Source: Ruegeria sp. HKCCA6707 (GTDB lineage Bacteria > Pseudomonadota > Alphaproteobacteria > Rhodobacterales > Rhodobacteraceae). Taken from it: a DNA stretch of 64,000 nt. Each line of letters starts with the position of its first letter. The stretch's first letter is position 1. The stretch spans positions 1-64,000 of the forward strand of contig NZ_WQEG01000007.1 of NCBI RefSeq assembly GCF_013033515.1. Reading direction: 5' to 3'. Position numbers and translations under genes: made by a program. The notes beneath the pieces were generated by a model. That model made no database searches and had not been told where the DNA came from. It saw nothing but the letters and a program-made list of their open reading frames with translations. Below are positions 18,563 through 27,244 of this stretch, one piece after another.

Positions 18563-19125
18563 AACTTTTCACCAACCTCTTTGCACCGGGCATACCGAAG
18601 GCTTTTGATCACCGTGAATAGTTCGGAAATCCGGCGCGTGAAACATATAGGGTCTTAACAGTATGACTAAAGAAAGCGGCAAAAGGGTGACGTTAGATTG
18701 GCTCGCATATGTCTGCCCAAAACTTTTCGGCATTCCGGTACAGATCAGCGGGCGAACACACGTCAAACGGGAACGCCGAGGCGTTTTATCCAGAATGCAA
18801 GCCACCTCAGCACCTGATTTGGCCCGATCTTTTCGTTTCTCCACCCGCCACAATCAGACTGCGAGGCAGGTAAAACGAATCGAAATAAGAAAAACTTATT
18901 ATGTTTATTTTCAATATTTTAACAGACCCCTTTCGCGCTTGGGCCTCTAAGGCCAGCATGCCCGGAGTGTTAATAACTGGGCTTTCTGTGACCCAAGTGC
19001 CACTCTACACGCCTTGAGGGAGGTGAAAGTGACACACAATCAGGAATTTCTGCCATTTACGTCACTAGGTTGTAGACAATCCCTGCTGAATCTTGTCATA
19101 AGTGTGGCGAATGTATGGGAAAAAT
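18563..19125. other. Divergent intergenic region between response regulator and AHL synthase
   Basis: About 560 bases without a convincing gene. A 95-codon open frame at 18663-18950 (plus) has no good ribosome binding site or recognisable features. The stretch 18880-18925 is strongly A/T-rich and includes an inverted repeat (AATAAG, five A, CTTATT at 18884-18900), a likely promoter/operator area for the synthase. I found no sequence resembling a canonical lux box. Confidence 0.5.
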
Positions 19126-19199
19126 ATGGACCAACCACTCAGGTATGCGCAGGAATATCCGGCGCCGGACGCTTTTCCGGACCTGCAACCGGCCAATGA
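19029..19199 (+). CDS. Possible short leader ORF overlapping the AHL synthase start
   Basis: A 56-codon GTG-initiated frame with an excellent ribosome binding site (GGGAGG, then five bases, then GTG). It runs into the synthase gene in a different frame. The peptide has no recognisable features. It could be a translated leader that influences synthase expression, or chance; the strength of the Shine-Dalgarno relative to that of the synthase is the only evidence. Confidence 0.25.
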   Translation: MTHNQEFLPFTSLGCRQSLLNLVISVANVWEKYGPTTQVCAGISGAGRFSGPATGQ

Positions 19200-19875
19200 C
19201 ACTCGGGCCGCACCAACAGCTGGAGCGCAACGCAATTTATATGCGTTGAAGCGCAAGTCGCCGACACCTCATGGTGAAATCGGCGGGGTTCAGGCGACCG
19301 TCATGAACTTTCGCAACATCCATGAGCACGGCACTTTGCTCGCAAAATACCTTGAGATGCGTAAGCATATCTTTATCGACCGGCTGAACTGGCAGGTCGG
19401 TGAGGTAGACGGTATGGAATTCGACCAATACGACACCCCTGCATGCCAATGGGTGGTTCTACATGAATTCGGTGAGGTTCTTGGTGGTGTCAGGCTGATG
19501 CCGACCACCGCCCAATGCGGAATTTACAGCTATATGCTGCGCGATGCGCAACGCGGCATTTTGAAAGGTCTTCCGACAGACATATTGTTCATTGACGCAC
19601 CTGTAAAAAGCAACGTTTGGGAAGCGTCTAGGTTCTTCATCAGCGATAGTGTTTCGTCTTCGCGCAGATTGGCGATCCAACAAGAGCTTTTTCATCAAAT
19701 GACACTCGCAGCCCGAGCCGGTGGTGCGACAAGAATTTTGGGGATCGTCCCTGCGGTTTGGGCGCGTTGGTCACGCCGTCTGGGTGTTGGCGCATCACCT
19801 ATCGGTGCAAAATTCTCAATTGACGGGACATGGAGCCAATCGGTCTTGTTCAACATCGAGAGCTACGCCAGCTGA
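19126..19875 (+). CDS. Acyl-homoserine-lactone synthase (LuxI family)
   Basis: Makes N-acyl-homoserine lactone from S-adenosylmethionine and an acyl donor. Counting from the internal Met at 19303, all eight invariant LuxI residues occur with the family spacing: R20, F24, W30, D41, D44, R64, E107 and R110 ('EMRKHIF', 'LNW', 'FDQYD', 'GGVRLMPT', 'WEASRF'). The ATG at 19126 adds 59 residues rich in Pro/Ala that LuxI proteins normally lack; the ATG at 19303 gives the usual 190-residue length, but neither has a strong ribosome binding site. No luxR gene is adjacent; instead response regulators, a P450 and a histidine kinase flank it. Activity is strongly expected; acyl chain unknown. Confidence 0.92.
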   Translation: MDQPLRYAQEYPAPDAFPDLQPANDTRAAPTAGAQRNLYALKRKSPTPHGEIGGVQATVMNFRNIHEHGTLLAKYLEMRKHIFIDRLNWQVGEVDGMEFDQYDTPACQWVVLHEFGEVLGGVRLMPTTAQCGIYSYMLRDAQRGILKGLPTDILFIDAPVKSNVWEASRFFISDSVSSSRRLAIQQELFHQMTLAARAGGATRILGIVPAVWARWSRRLGVGASPIGAKFSIDGTWSQSVLFNIESYAS

Positions 19876-19999
19876 AAGAGATTTGTCAGCTTACCGCGCT
19901 GCAATCGCCCGCATTCTAACCGCACCTAATCTGCTCGCGTGCGCGTGGCGCGCCTTGACCTTTCGCGATAGCTAAGATCCAAGCGCGCCTCAATAACGT

Positions 20000-20021
20000 C
20001 AAGAAATTACCCAATTTCTTG
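20000..20021. repeat. Inverted repeat downstream of AHL synthase
   Basis: Arms CAAGAAATT and AATTTCTTG, nine bases each, with a four-base spacer ACCC. It lies between the synthase stop and the start of the second response regulator. A short T-rich stretch follows, so it may be a weak terminator, or an operator for the regulator gene. Confidence 0.5.
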
Positions 20022-20105
20022 TGCGTTTTCTTGGATTTCGCCGCCGTTTTGTCTCAGTTGCTTCCTAGTGTGCCTAGGCTAGTCGAGTCAGAAGCGGTTA
20101 CAAGT

Positions 20106-21239
20106 ATGAAACAGGTCAATCTCAGCAGCGATCGGTTCCAAAGCAAACTTGAGATGCGTGCACTCAAGCAGGCCACTCTCAGTGTGTTGGCCGTTGACGA
20201 TGAACCCGGCATTCTTGAAATGCTCCAGTCTGCCTTGCCTGAATTGGAAAACTGTCAAGTCACAACCGCCACAACAGCCGACGATGCCTTGGAATTAATT
20301 CGAAGTGCCAAAACGCCCTTCGACTGTTTGCTTTTGGACATTCAGATGCCCGAAAAAAACGGCATCGAGTTGCTGCGCGAAATCCGACGCGTACCCGGCA
20401 ACCAGAACACGCCTGTAATTATGCTCACGGCAATGGACGATCGCAAACATATCGAAGATGCGTTCCTCGAAGGTGCCTTCGATTACATCACCAAGCCCTT
20501 TGATTTCTTCGAGTTGCGCAGCCGCATGAATGCAGCACATCTGTTGATGATGGAGCGGATCAAAACGCAGACTTCGACAGCCTCGATCCGGAACCTGCGC
20601 GAAGAATTGGACCACAGTCAGCAGTTCAGGTTTGATGATCCGCTTACTCTTGATGGGCTAAAACGCTGCCTTCGTTGCGTTGAATTCAGCAACTATCTCG
20701 AACAGATGACGCGCGCGCGCCGCTCAGACACCTGGGTCACCGCCGTTAAACTGCAGGACGCTCAATATCGGTTTGATCTGGGCGACTATGGCGGCTTCCG
20801 TCGCGCCATCTCTGACATCGGAGAATGTATCGAAGGCGTAACGCGCGACAGCGAATCTATCTTCTCATATCGCGGCAGCGGTGTATTCCTAATTGTGACC
20901 CACGGGCGCGAGTGTACAGATCAGATACCCTCAGAAGAGGTCCTAAACCAAAAGCTGGCAATGATCCTCAGCAACCGATGCGCCTCGGTCCATCTGAAAA
21001 CTGTAATGAGCACGGCGGTTTCCATGCGTTCGATTTCCAAGGCCGGTGTCTCGGCAGCCCTAAACAAAGCCCTCGATCAGGTCAGCGAACGAGAGGACGC
21101 CTTTCGCAAAGGCACAATCGTACCGTTGCGCCCCGTTTCTAAGGATGTGTCGGACACAAAGAAAAAGGGCACAGGGCGTCTATTCGAAACGGTGATGCAA
21201 GAGCTTTACGGGAACAATTCCTATTTGGCCCGGAAATAA
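20106..21239 (+). CDS. Response regulator: REC plus degenerate GGDEF-like domain (paralogue)
   Basis: A 377-residue protein with an N-terminal tail of about 25 residues and a receiver domain with acidic pair at 31-32, Asp78 in 'CLLLDIQMPEKNG' and 'DYITKPFDF'. It is clearly homologous over the full length to the regulator at 17633-18562. In its C-terminal domain 'SIFSYRGSGVFLIV' aligns with the GGDEF loop of diguanylate cyclases but lacks the catalytic GGDEF residues. There is no HTH. I infer that it signals by protein contact or ligand binding. The ATG at 20106 is chosen; a second Met at codon 17 is an alternative. Confidence 0.85.
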   Translation: MKQVNLSSDRFQSKLEMRALKQATLSVLAVDDEPGILEMLQSALPELENCQVTTATTADDALELIRSAKTPFDCLLLDIQMPEKNGIELLREIRRVPGNQNTPVIMLTAMDDRKHIEDAFLEGAFDYITKPFDFFELRSRMNAAHLLMMERIKTQTSTASIRNLREELDHSQQFRFDDPLTLDGLKRCLRCVEFSNYLEQMTRARRSDTWVTAVKLQDAQYRFDLGDYGGFRRAISDIGECIEGVTRDSESIFSYRGSGVFLIVTHGRECTDQIPSEEVLNQKLAMILSNRCASVHLKTVMSTAVSMRSISKAGVSAALNKALDQVSEREDAFRKGTIVPLRPVSKDVSDTKKKGTGRLFETVMQELYGNNSYLARK

Positions 21240-21242
21240 AAC

Positions 21243-22604
21243 CTAGCTGACACGTTCGGCATTCAGGACAAGCGGCCCACTGGTGCGCATTGTGAATGTT
21301 AGAACCGGCTCGGGTAATTCAAAATCAGAAAGCGAGAAATTGATCCGCCTCAGCAACGAGGCCATCAAGACCATGATCTCGGTTTCTGCATATTGCGCGC
21401 CGATGCATATTCTTGGGCCGTCTCCGAACGGAATATACTGCCCGCGGGGCAAATTGGCGTTCATGAACCGCTCAGGTCGGTACTCGGCCGGCGCGTCCCA
21501 CAGTCGCTCATTCCTGTGCAGTGAATAAACTGGATAGAAAAGCGCGTCGCCCTTTGCGATCTTGATTCCTTTTATTTCAACATCTGCCGTCGCATCGCGC
21601 GCAAAGAATGCCGCCGAAGGATAAAGGCGCAGCGTTTCTTTGATATGGGCGCGAAGCAATGGCATCTTTTCAAGATCGGCAAATTCAATCGGCCCACTGG
21701 CGCGCACCGACAGTATCTCGTTTCGGATGCTGTTTTGGACTTCCGGGTTCAAAGCCAGCAAATAGTAACCCCACGCCAGAGCATTGGCCGAAGTTTCATG
21801 GCCGGCCACGACAAATGTCAGCAGGTTATCGACCGTCGTTTCCTTGTCCTCGAAATCCGTCTTCAACGCTTCGATCATGAAATCCAGAAAGTCTTGCGGC
21901 TCTTCCCGATTTTGCGCTCGACGTTGTTCAATGACCAGTCGCGCCAGATCGCGCATCTTGGTAACGGGTGCTTTGCTGACGACCCATTTCTTTCGCGGCA
22001 ACCACTTGGGCAATCCCATCAGGTCAAAGAGCGAAAGATCAGAAATATAGTTAAAATAGGCGATGAGCCCAACACGGATCTGTTCAGCGCTGACCTCTTC
22101 ATTTCCCGAGAAAATCACCCGAGAGATATTGGTCAGTGTAGACGCGGGCGCAATTTGAGCCATGTCCACGGGGCCTTCGTTTTCGGCCAGCGAGTCGGCG
22201 ACCTCCATGCCAGTTTCGGCAAAGTGACGTGCAAGAACCGGCAGATTTCTGGCCGCGAAAAGCGGCGAATACCTGCGCCTCTGCTGGCGCCATTTTTCAC
22301 CCTCAGACAAAATCAAACCGTTGCCGACGGCAGATCCGATGATGTCCTTGGTGAACTTCGCCTTTGGAAATGAGCGCCCCTGTCCAACAAGGAGTTCCGT
22401 GATCATTTCCGGATCACAAATGTAATGGATGTTCAAAGGGCCGCGAACATACGTCTCGCGCAACGTTTCTGCCGGTATGACTTCGAGCATGTTTCGCCCG
22501 GCCGATCTTGCAAATTGCAAAAGTGACACCGGTTCCTCAGCAAGCCTTGCCGAAACGGGGGTGACATCAAATTGCCTCATTTTCGTCATGCCAGCAGCGG
22601 TCAA
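21243..22604 (-). CDS. Cytochrome P450
   Basis: A 453-residue haem monooxygenase. The I-helix oxygen-activation motif is 'VVAGHETSANALAWG' (about 270), the ExxR motif is in 'IKETLRLYPSAAFFARDA', and the haem-thiolate loop is 'FGDGPRICIGAQYAETE' with Cys400. It resembles the broad bacterial group that includes fatty-acid hydroxylases such as CYP102-type domains. Its stop lies three bases from that of the convergent response regulator and it is divergent from the histidine kinase. A TTG start at 22604 has AAGGA upstream; ATG codons at 22589 and 22580 are alternatives. Modification of the AHL acyl chain is an attractive but untested role. Confidence 0.9.
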   Translation of the reverse strand: MTAAGMTKMRQFDVTPVSARLAEEPVSLLQFARSAGRNMLEVIPAETLRETYVRGPLNIHYICDPEMITELLVGQGRSFPKAKFTKDIIGSAVGNGLILSEGEKWRQQRRRYSPLFAARNLPVLARHFAETGMEVADSLAENEGPVDMAQIAPASTLTNISRVIFSGNEEVSAEQIRVGLIAYFNYISDLSLFDLMGLPKWLPRKKWVVSKAPVTKMRDLARLVIEQRRAQNREEPQDFLDFMIEALKTDFEDKETTVDNLLTFVVAGHETSANALAWGYYLLALNPEVQNSIRNEILSVRASGPIEFADLEKMPLLRAHIKETLRLYPSAAFFARDATADVEIKGIKIAKGDALFYPVYSLHRNERLWDAPAEYRPERFMNANLPRGQYIPFGDGPRICIGAQYAETEIMVLMASLLRRINFSLSDFELPEPVLTFTMRTSGPLVLNAERVS

Positions 22605-22876
22605 ACCGTAATTCCTTTAAGATATTCGAGAACGCTCTGCCCCATTTACGGAGATATTTTCCGGATTGGCAACGTTATCGCCAAATTTTCGCCTCAACTC
22701 GGGCACTTAAGCAACAAGAAGTCTTTGGGCTCGACCGTTTCAACCAAACGGTTGCGCTGAACAATCACCGGGCTTGATTGATGACTATTGTCAAACTGTG
22801 AACCCAATTCCGACCAACTACGTCCTCATTGTTCAGCTAAGACCGAAACGAACGTTCGAATAACGAAGTTATTGCA
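22605..22876. promoter_or_regulatory. Divergent promoter region, P450 / histidine kinase
   Basis: Around 270 bases with no gene. It holds an imperfect repeat TTGGC...GCCAA (22666-22684) nearer the P450 gene and two adjacent palindromes directly in front of the kinase start codon (separate entry). Confidence 0.45.
22849..22873. promoter_or_regulatory. Twin palindromes at the histidine kinase start
   Basis: CGAACGTTCG (22849-22858) is a perfect 10-bp palindrome, followed immediately by AATAACGAAGTTATT (22859-22873), perfect six-base arms around GAA. They end three bases before the ATG, where the ribosome binding site should be. Operator or translational control site are both possible. Confidence 0.45.
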
Positions 22877-24304
22877 ATGACAGCCATCGAAGCAGCTCAA
22901 CTGGCCCGGTCAAAGAACGAACCGGAAGACCGGCTACTGCAGAATATCAAAGACTACACGGCCATGAGCTTTGAGCTCTTGTGGCAGCGGCAAGCGATTT
23001 TTCTTGCCACGACGATACTGACCGCGTTCTTCTTTGATCCGATAAATGCGCTGTTGTTTTATGGCACAATCCTGATTTGCGAAGCTCAGGACCTTATCCT
23101 GGCCAAACGCGTGCCAAAGCTAAGGCCAGAACAACACAAAGCCATCGCAATGATGGTCATGTGGATACTGCTAAACACTATCCTCAGTTCGATCGCCATA
23201 TGCTTGTACGCCGTCTCAGTCGCCTTCAAGCAAGAATCCGGTGGACATTTCACCCCTTTGTTCTTCCTTTTCGCAGCTGCCTTGTTCGCGGCGATGAACA
23301 ACCATCAATTCGTTTGGGCAATGATCGTACGACTGGCCATGTACGGCATTTCGTTCATGATCATTGTCGTCAAAGACCTGTGGGTCGTCAGGCCACCGCT
23401 GTCGTCCGAGCTTTGGCTGCATTTCTTCACAGTTGTCTTTGTAATGTACTTTCTGATCGACTGTTCGCTTGTTTTCCTCAAGCTCTATCGAAGAAATCTG
23501 GAACAGTTGGAGAGATTGAAAGAAGAACATGAAAGAACAAAAGCGGCCTATGTCGCAAAAACCCAGTTCATATCGACAATTAGCCACGAGCTTCGCACGC
23601 CCCTAACTTCGATCAAGGGGTCGATTGACCTGATCAATTCCGGTGCTTTGGGTGAGGTTCCCGACAAGATGCTGAACCTCGTGCAGTTGGCCGGAAAGAA
23701 CAGTGAGCGGCTGGCCTCGTTGATCAACGACATCCTGGACATCCAGAAAATGGAATCCGGTGAGATGAGTTATCGCGAAATCACGATCAGCGCTCAGGCT
23801 TTGACCCGCGAGGCGATTTCGTCGAACCTTGGATTTGCCAGCGCCCACAACGTCGAAATCAAAGAAGATATTCCGAAAACGGAAGAACTGTTGGTGCAAG
23901 GCGATGACGTTCGTCTTCAGCAGGTCTTGACCAACATGATTTCCAATGCGGCCAAATTTTCTTTTGACGGCGGGGAAATCACTGTCGGATGCAAGCGGAT
24001 CGGCGACCGCGTGCGTTTCTTTGTCAAGGATCAGGGTATCGGAATACCACAAGGCAGTCGCGACAAGGTGTTTGATCGTTTCTCACAGATCGACTCGTCG
24101 GACGAGCGTCATGCGGGTGGAACTGGGCTTGGCATGAATATTTCCAAGCAGATTGTCGAACACTTTGGCGGAACGATTGATTACGAAAGCACACTTGGCA
24201 AAGGCAGCACGTTCTACGTTGATCTTCCGCTGTCCACCAAGGAAGAGCGCGCGGCATCCGCTGTTTCGGTGATACCGCAAGCCAGAATAGTACCATCCGA
24301 GTAA
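22877..24304 (+). CDS. Membrane sensor histidine kinase
   Basis: A 475-residue kinase with six hydrophobic segments between about 40 and 202 and almost no periplasmic domain, then a short coiled linker and the catalytic core. His237 lies in the H-box 'FISTISHELRTPLTSIKGS'; the N-box 'NMISNAAKFSF', G1 'VKDQGIGIPQ' and G2 'GTGLGMNIS' are intact. The membrane-embedded sensor suggests detection of a hydrophobic or membrane-associated signal. With no response regulator fused or directly following, the two receiver proteins on the other side of the P450 gene are its most likely partners. Expression may depend on the palindromes at the start codon. Confidence 0.9.
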   Translation: MTAIEAAQLARSKNEPEDRLLQNIKDYTAMSFELLWQRQAIFLATTILTAFFFDPINALLFYGTILICEAQDLILAKRVPKLRPEQHKAIAMMVMWILLNTILSSIAICLYAVSVAFKQESGGHFTPLFFLFAAALFAAMNNHQFVWAMIVRLAMYGISFMIIVVKDLWVVRPPLSSELWLHFFTVVFVMYFLIDCSLVFLKLYRRNLEQLERLKEEHERTKAAYVAKTQFISTISHELRTPLTSIKGSIDLINSGALGEVPDKMLNLVQLAGKNSERLASLINDILDIQKMESGEMSYREITISAQALTREAISSNLGFASAHNVEIKEDIPKTEELLVQGDDVRLQQVLTNMISNAAKFSFDGGEITVGCKRIGDRVRFFVKDQGIGIPQGSRDKVFDRFSQIDSSDERHAGGTGLGMNISKQIVEHFGGTIDYESTLGKGSTFYVDLPLSTKEERAASAVSVIPQARIVPSE

Positions 24305-24315
24305 AGCACCCGCTG

Positions 24316-25797
24316 CTACAATTCCTTCAGGTCGAAGGCAGCCACTGGCTGAGCGCCATAAGACAAGCCCGACTTGAAATGTAGCTCCGAGCCGTCGACG
24401 CGCTTGATCTTGAAGGCTTTGCTGGTCAGATCTCGCGCCTCTTCGCCCGGCGGCAGTTCGCCATTCCATCCTCCAAGCGGATGATTGGCGCAGCAGTCAA
24501 AGTCGCAAAGATCGAATGTCTGAACGACCTTTACTGCACCGGGCAACTTTGTGCCTTCGCAGCGATACTGCTTTGGGAAACGGGGATCGTTGCAGACCAT
24601 GTCTTGAACCTCGACGTCATCATTCCACTCAAAGCGATCAAAAGCCTCGCGCGGCGGGCCGGCATTTTCTGGATACTCGGCATCGTAGAGACCCAACAGC
24701 GTATAGCGATCATTCCATTCGCTTGTGCGCCCCTTTTTTGCATAGGTCGTCCGCGTCTGGGCCGAGTTGAAGATCGACCAAAACCCTTTGCGCGCCCGCG
24801 GTGGCATATTGCCCGTCTTGTCCGGCGGCCCCAGGAATTTGAAAACCTTGCCGCCCTGATTATCCTGCCCGATCAAACCCGGTCGGCGGTCATTCAGAAC
24901 CCAGTTGGCCAGAACGATAAAGTCTCGCATCGCGACCCCATCGATCGAGAACGCGGCGTGGCAATTGTAGAACCGGTTGTTGTAGATACACCAGTCCTCG
25001 GCCCCCAGCTCTGGCTCGACGGCGTTATCACGGATAAAGGCAAAGCTATTGTCGTGAATGCGCACATTGCGGTTCCGGGTTATGCGCGGTTCTTTCTTGG
25101 TGCCCTCGATCCGCTTCTCGCGAATGTCCATTCGGATGGCATTGAACGCGTGGCTGATCTTGCAGTTTCGAACCACAACCTGGCCTTCTATGTCGAAAGC
25201 CCCCAACATCGCGCCGTTGAAAAAACTGGCGTCAAAATGGTCGCGCTTTCCCTTCACCTCGGGCCAGGTATGGCGCCCATCCCACATGTCATGATCAGGG
25301 TCCTGCACCCATGTGATGCCATCCAGAACCAGACCTTTGGTGGGTTTCTGATCTGTCTGTCGCGCATACAGGAAATACCGCCCACCTGTGCCGCTACATC
25401 CCCGCACCGTCACATCCCTGCAGGATCTGAGGTAGATCGCATTGGGCCAGCAATTTTCAAAACTCAGGTTTTCGATCACGATATGATCTGCACCAAACAG
25501 TTTGAGAAAAGCAAAATCGCCATCCAGCGGCTCCAGCCCGCCATGCCGCCCGTCATCGCGTGTTTTTCCACCGTCCAGCACCGCGCGGCCCCGGCGTGGC
25601 CCGCGAATTGTGATGGGGTGTGTTTTGGTTCCCGAGATCGCGATCACGGTTGGTGTGGGATAACGGCCCGGCAAAAGCTCAATCGTATCGCCGGGCCTGG
25701 CCTTGCCAATCGCCGTTTGCAGATCAAAAGCCCAGTCAGACGACTGATCGGTGTTGTCGCGTCGACGCAAGCTGGGGGCCGCAAAGATCAATGCCAT
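24316..25797 (-). CDS. Right-handed parallel beta-helix (pectate-lyase-like) protein
   Basis: A 493-residue protein. The N-terminal part 'AIGKARPGDTIELLPGRYPTPTVI' and 'ITIRGPRRGRAVLDGG' are typical of right-handed parallel beta-helix proteins, and repeated short turns ('VIENLSFENCWPNAIYLRSCRDVTVRGC', shown in part) follow. Such folds belong to polysaccharide lyases, epimerases and hydrolases. I see no clear signal peptide at the chosen start, although the 29 codons upstream are open and partly hydrophobic. Next to xylose genes, a role on plant or algal polysaccharide is plausible. A long inverted repeat lies just upstream. Confidence 0.7.
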   Translation of the reverse strand: MALIFAAPSLRRRDNTDQSSDWAFDLQTAIGKARPGDTIELLPGRYPTPTVIAISGTKTHPITIRGPRRGRAVLDGGKTRDDGRHGGLEPLDGDFAFLKLFGADHIVIENLSFENCWPNAIYLRSCRDVTVRGCSGTGGRYFLYARQTDQKPTKGLVLDGITWVQDPDHDMWDGRHTWPEVKGKRDHFDASFFNGAMLGAFDIEGQVVVRNCKISHAFNAIRMDIREKRIEGTKKEPRITRNRNVRIHDNSFAFIRDNAVEPELGAEDWCIYNNRFYNCHAAFSIDGVAMRDFIVLANWVLNDRRPGLIGQDNQGGKVFKFLGPPDKTGNMPPRARKGFWSIFNSAQTRTTYAKKGRTSEWNDRYTLLGLYDAEYPENAGPPREAFDRFEWNDDVEVQDMVCNDPRFPKQYRCEGTKLPGAVKVVQTFDLCDFDCCANHPLGGWNGELPPGEEARDLTSKAFKIKRVDGSELHFKSGLSYGAQPVAAFDLKEL

Positions 25798-25808
25798 AGC
25801 GTATCCAA

Positions 25809-25835
25809 TCAATTTTCCTGAAACAGGAAAATTGA
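25809..25835. promoter_or_regulatory. Long inverted repeat before the beta-helix gene
   Basis: Perfect 12-base arms TCAATTTTCCTG and CAGGAAAATTGA around AAA, beginning 12 bases upstream of the beta-helix start codon. Position and perfection suggest an operator or a hairpin controlling translation. Confidence 0.6.
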
Positions 25836-25928
25836 ACGAAATTCGACCGCGCGGCGCAAGTGTTTTGCAACAAGGCGGCACCAATGGCGCGGCTCACCGG
25901 CCTCATACAGGGATCTGACGATCAGCGG

Positions 25929-27236
25929 TTAAACGAACCTATTGACGTAGTTTTCCAGTTTCTCTTGCCGACCCGAGCGCGGATTCGGGTTGATCCCCTG
26001 GTCCAAGACGCGCGCGGTGATCTGGTCCAGATCGCTGTCCAACATCGCCTCAGCTTCCGGGTCGGACCAACCCGCATAGCGTTCGCTCAGCGCCGCCTCC
26101 AGACCACCATCTTCGATCATCGCCGCAGCAGCTTTCAGACCACGGGCGCAGATGTCCATCCCACCGACATGAGCAGCCACCAGATCTTCGGCATCAATCG
26201 ACTGACGGCGGATCTTGGCGTCAAAGTTGGTGCCCCCGGTGGTGAAACCTCCATCCTTGAGGATGTGGTAATAGGCCAGCGCCACCTCGGGCGTGTTGTT
26301 GGGGAACTGATCGGTATCCCAGCCCGACTGGTAATCGTTGCGGTTCATGTCGATCGACCCCAGCATCCCTTCTGCCGTGGCCACCGCAATCTCGTGTTCG
26401 AAACTGTGGCCAGCCAGAATGGCGTGCCCCTGTTCCAGATTCAGCTTCACCTCATTCTCAAGCCCATACTTTCTTAGGAACCCGATGCAGGTTGCGGCGT
26501 CGTAATCATATTGATGTTTTGACGGTTCCTGCGGTTTTGGCTCCACCAGAATGGTGCCTTTGAAGCCGATCTTGTGCTTGTATTCGACAACCATGTTCAG
26601 AAAGCGGCCCATGTGATCCAACTCGGCCGTCAGATCCGTGTTGAGCAGGGTTTCATACCCTTCACGCCCGCCCCAAAGTACATAGTTTTCACCGCCCAGT
26701 TTATGAGTCGCATCGATGCACGATTTTACGGTCGCCGCAGCAAAAGCAAACACGTCTGGATCAGGGTTTGTACTGGCGCCTGACATCCAGCGGCGGTGGC
26801 TGAACATATTGGCCGTGCCCCAAAGCAGCTTGGTGCCAACCTGCTGCATTTTCTCACCGATATAGTCGGTGATCTCGTTCAAAGTGCGCAGATTGTCAGC
26901 GAAATTGCCCTGCTCGGGCCGAACATCAACGTCGTGCCAGCAGAAGTAAGGCTGCCCCAGAATGTCAAACATCTCAAAGGCGATGTCCGCCTTCAGACAG
27001 GCGCGGGACATGTCGTCTTGCGGGTACCAAGGGCGCTCAAAGGTCGGACCGCCAAACGGATCGCCGCCTTCCCATGCAAAGGAATGCCACCATGCGACAG
27101 CAAAACGCAGGTGATCTTCCATACGCTTGCCCATCACGATTTCGTCTGGGTTGTAATGGCGGAAAGCCAGCGGGTTCTTGCTGTCCAATCCTTCGTATCG
27201 AACTTTTTCGATACCCTCAAAAAAACCGCTGGTCAT
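25929..27236 (-). CDS. xylA: Xylose isomerase
   Basis: Interconverts D-xylose and D-xylulose with two divalent metal ions. The 435-residue protein has the family's long form and the active-site pieces '[16 protein letters not shown]' (catalytic His and Asp), '[17 protein letters not shown]' and the metal-binding '[19 protein letters not shown]'. It starts ATG eight bases after the stop of the ATPase gene, so it belongs to the xylFHG-xylA transcript. Product goes to xylulokinase at 35544-37001. Confidence 0.97.
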   Translation of the reverse strand: MTSGFFEGIEKVRYEGLDSKNPLAFRHYNPDEIVMGKRMEDHLRFAVAWWHSFAWEGGDPFGGPTFERPWYPQDDMSRACLKADIAFEMFDILGQPYFCWHDVDVRPEQGNFADNLRTLNEITDYIGEKMQQVGTKLLWGTANMFSHRRWMSGASTNPDPDVFAFAAATVKSCIDATHKLGGENYVLWGGREGYETLLNTDLTAELDHMGRFLNMVVEYKHKIGFKGTILVEPKPQEPSKHQYDYDAATCIGFLRKYGLENEVKLNLEQGHAILAGHSFEHEIAVATAEGMLGSIDMNRNDYQSGWDTDQFPNNTPEVALAYYHILKDGGFTTGGTNFDAKIRRQSIDAEDLVAAHVGGMDICARGLKAAAAMIEDGGLEAALSERYAGWSDPEAEAMLDSDLDQITARVLDQGINPNPRSGRQEKLENYVNRFV

Positions 27237-27244
27237 GGTCTTAC

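Noticed and set aside
18663-18950. A 95-codon frame between response regulator and AHL synthase
   Set aside because: No ribosome binding site, no recognisable domain, low-complexity A/T-rich end.
18563-19125. Search for a lux box upstream of the AHL synthase
   Set aside because: No 20-bp palindrome resembling known LuxR sites was found; only short A/T-rich repeats.
2969-19974. The 14-base sequence TTTCGCGATAGCTA at two places (2969 and 19961)
   Set aside because: Repeats of this length are expected by chance in 64 kb; the contexts differ (gene end and intergenic).
24481-25821. A 446-codon plus-strand frame
   Set aside because: Antisense to the beta-helix gene and without a ribosome binding site or recognisable protein.
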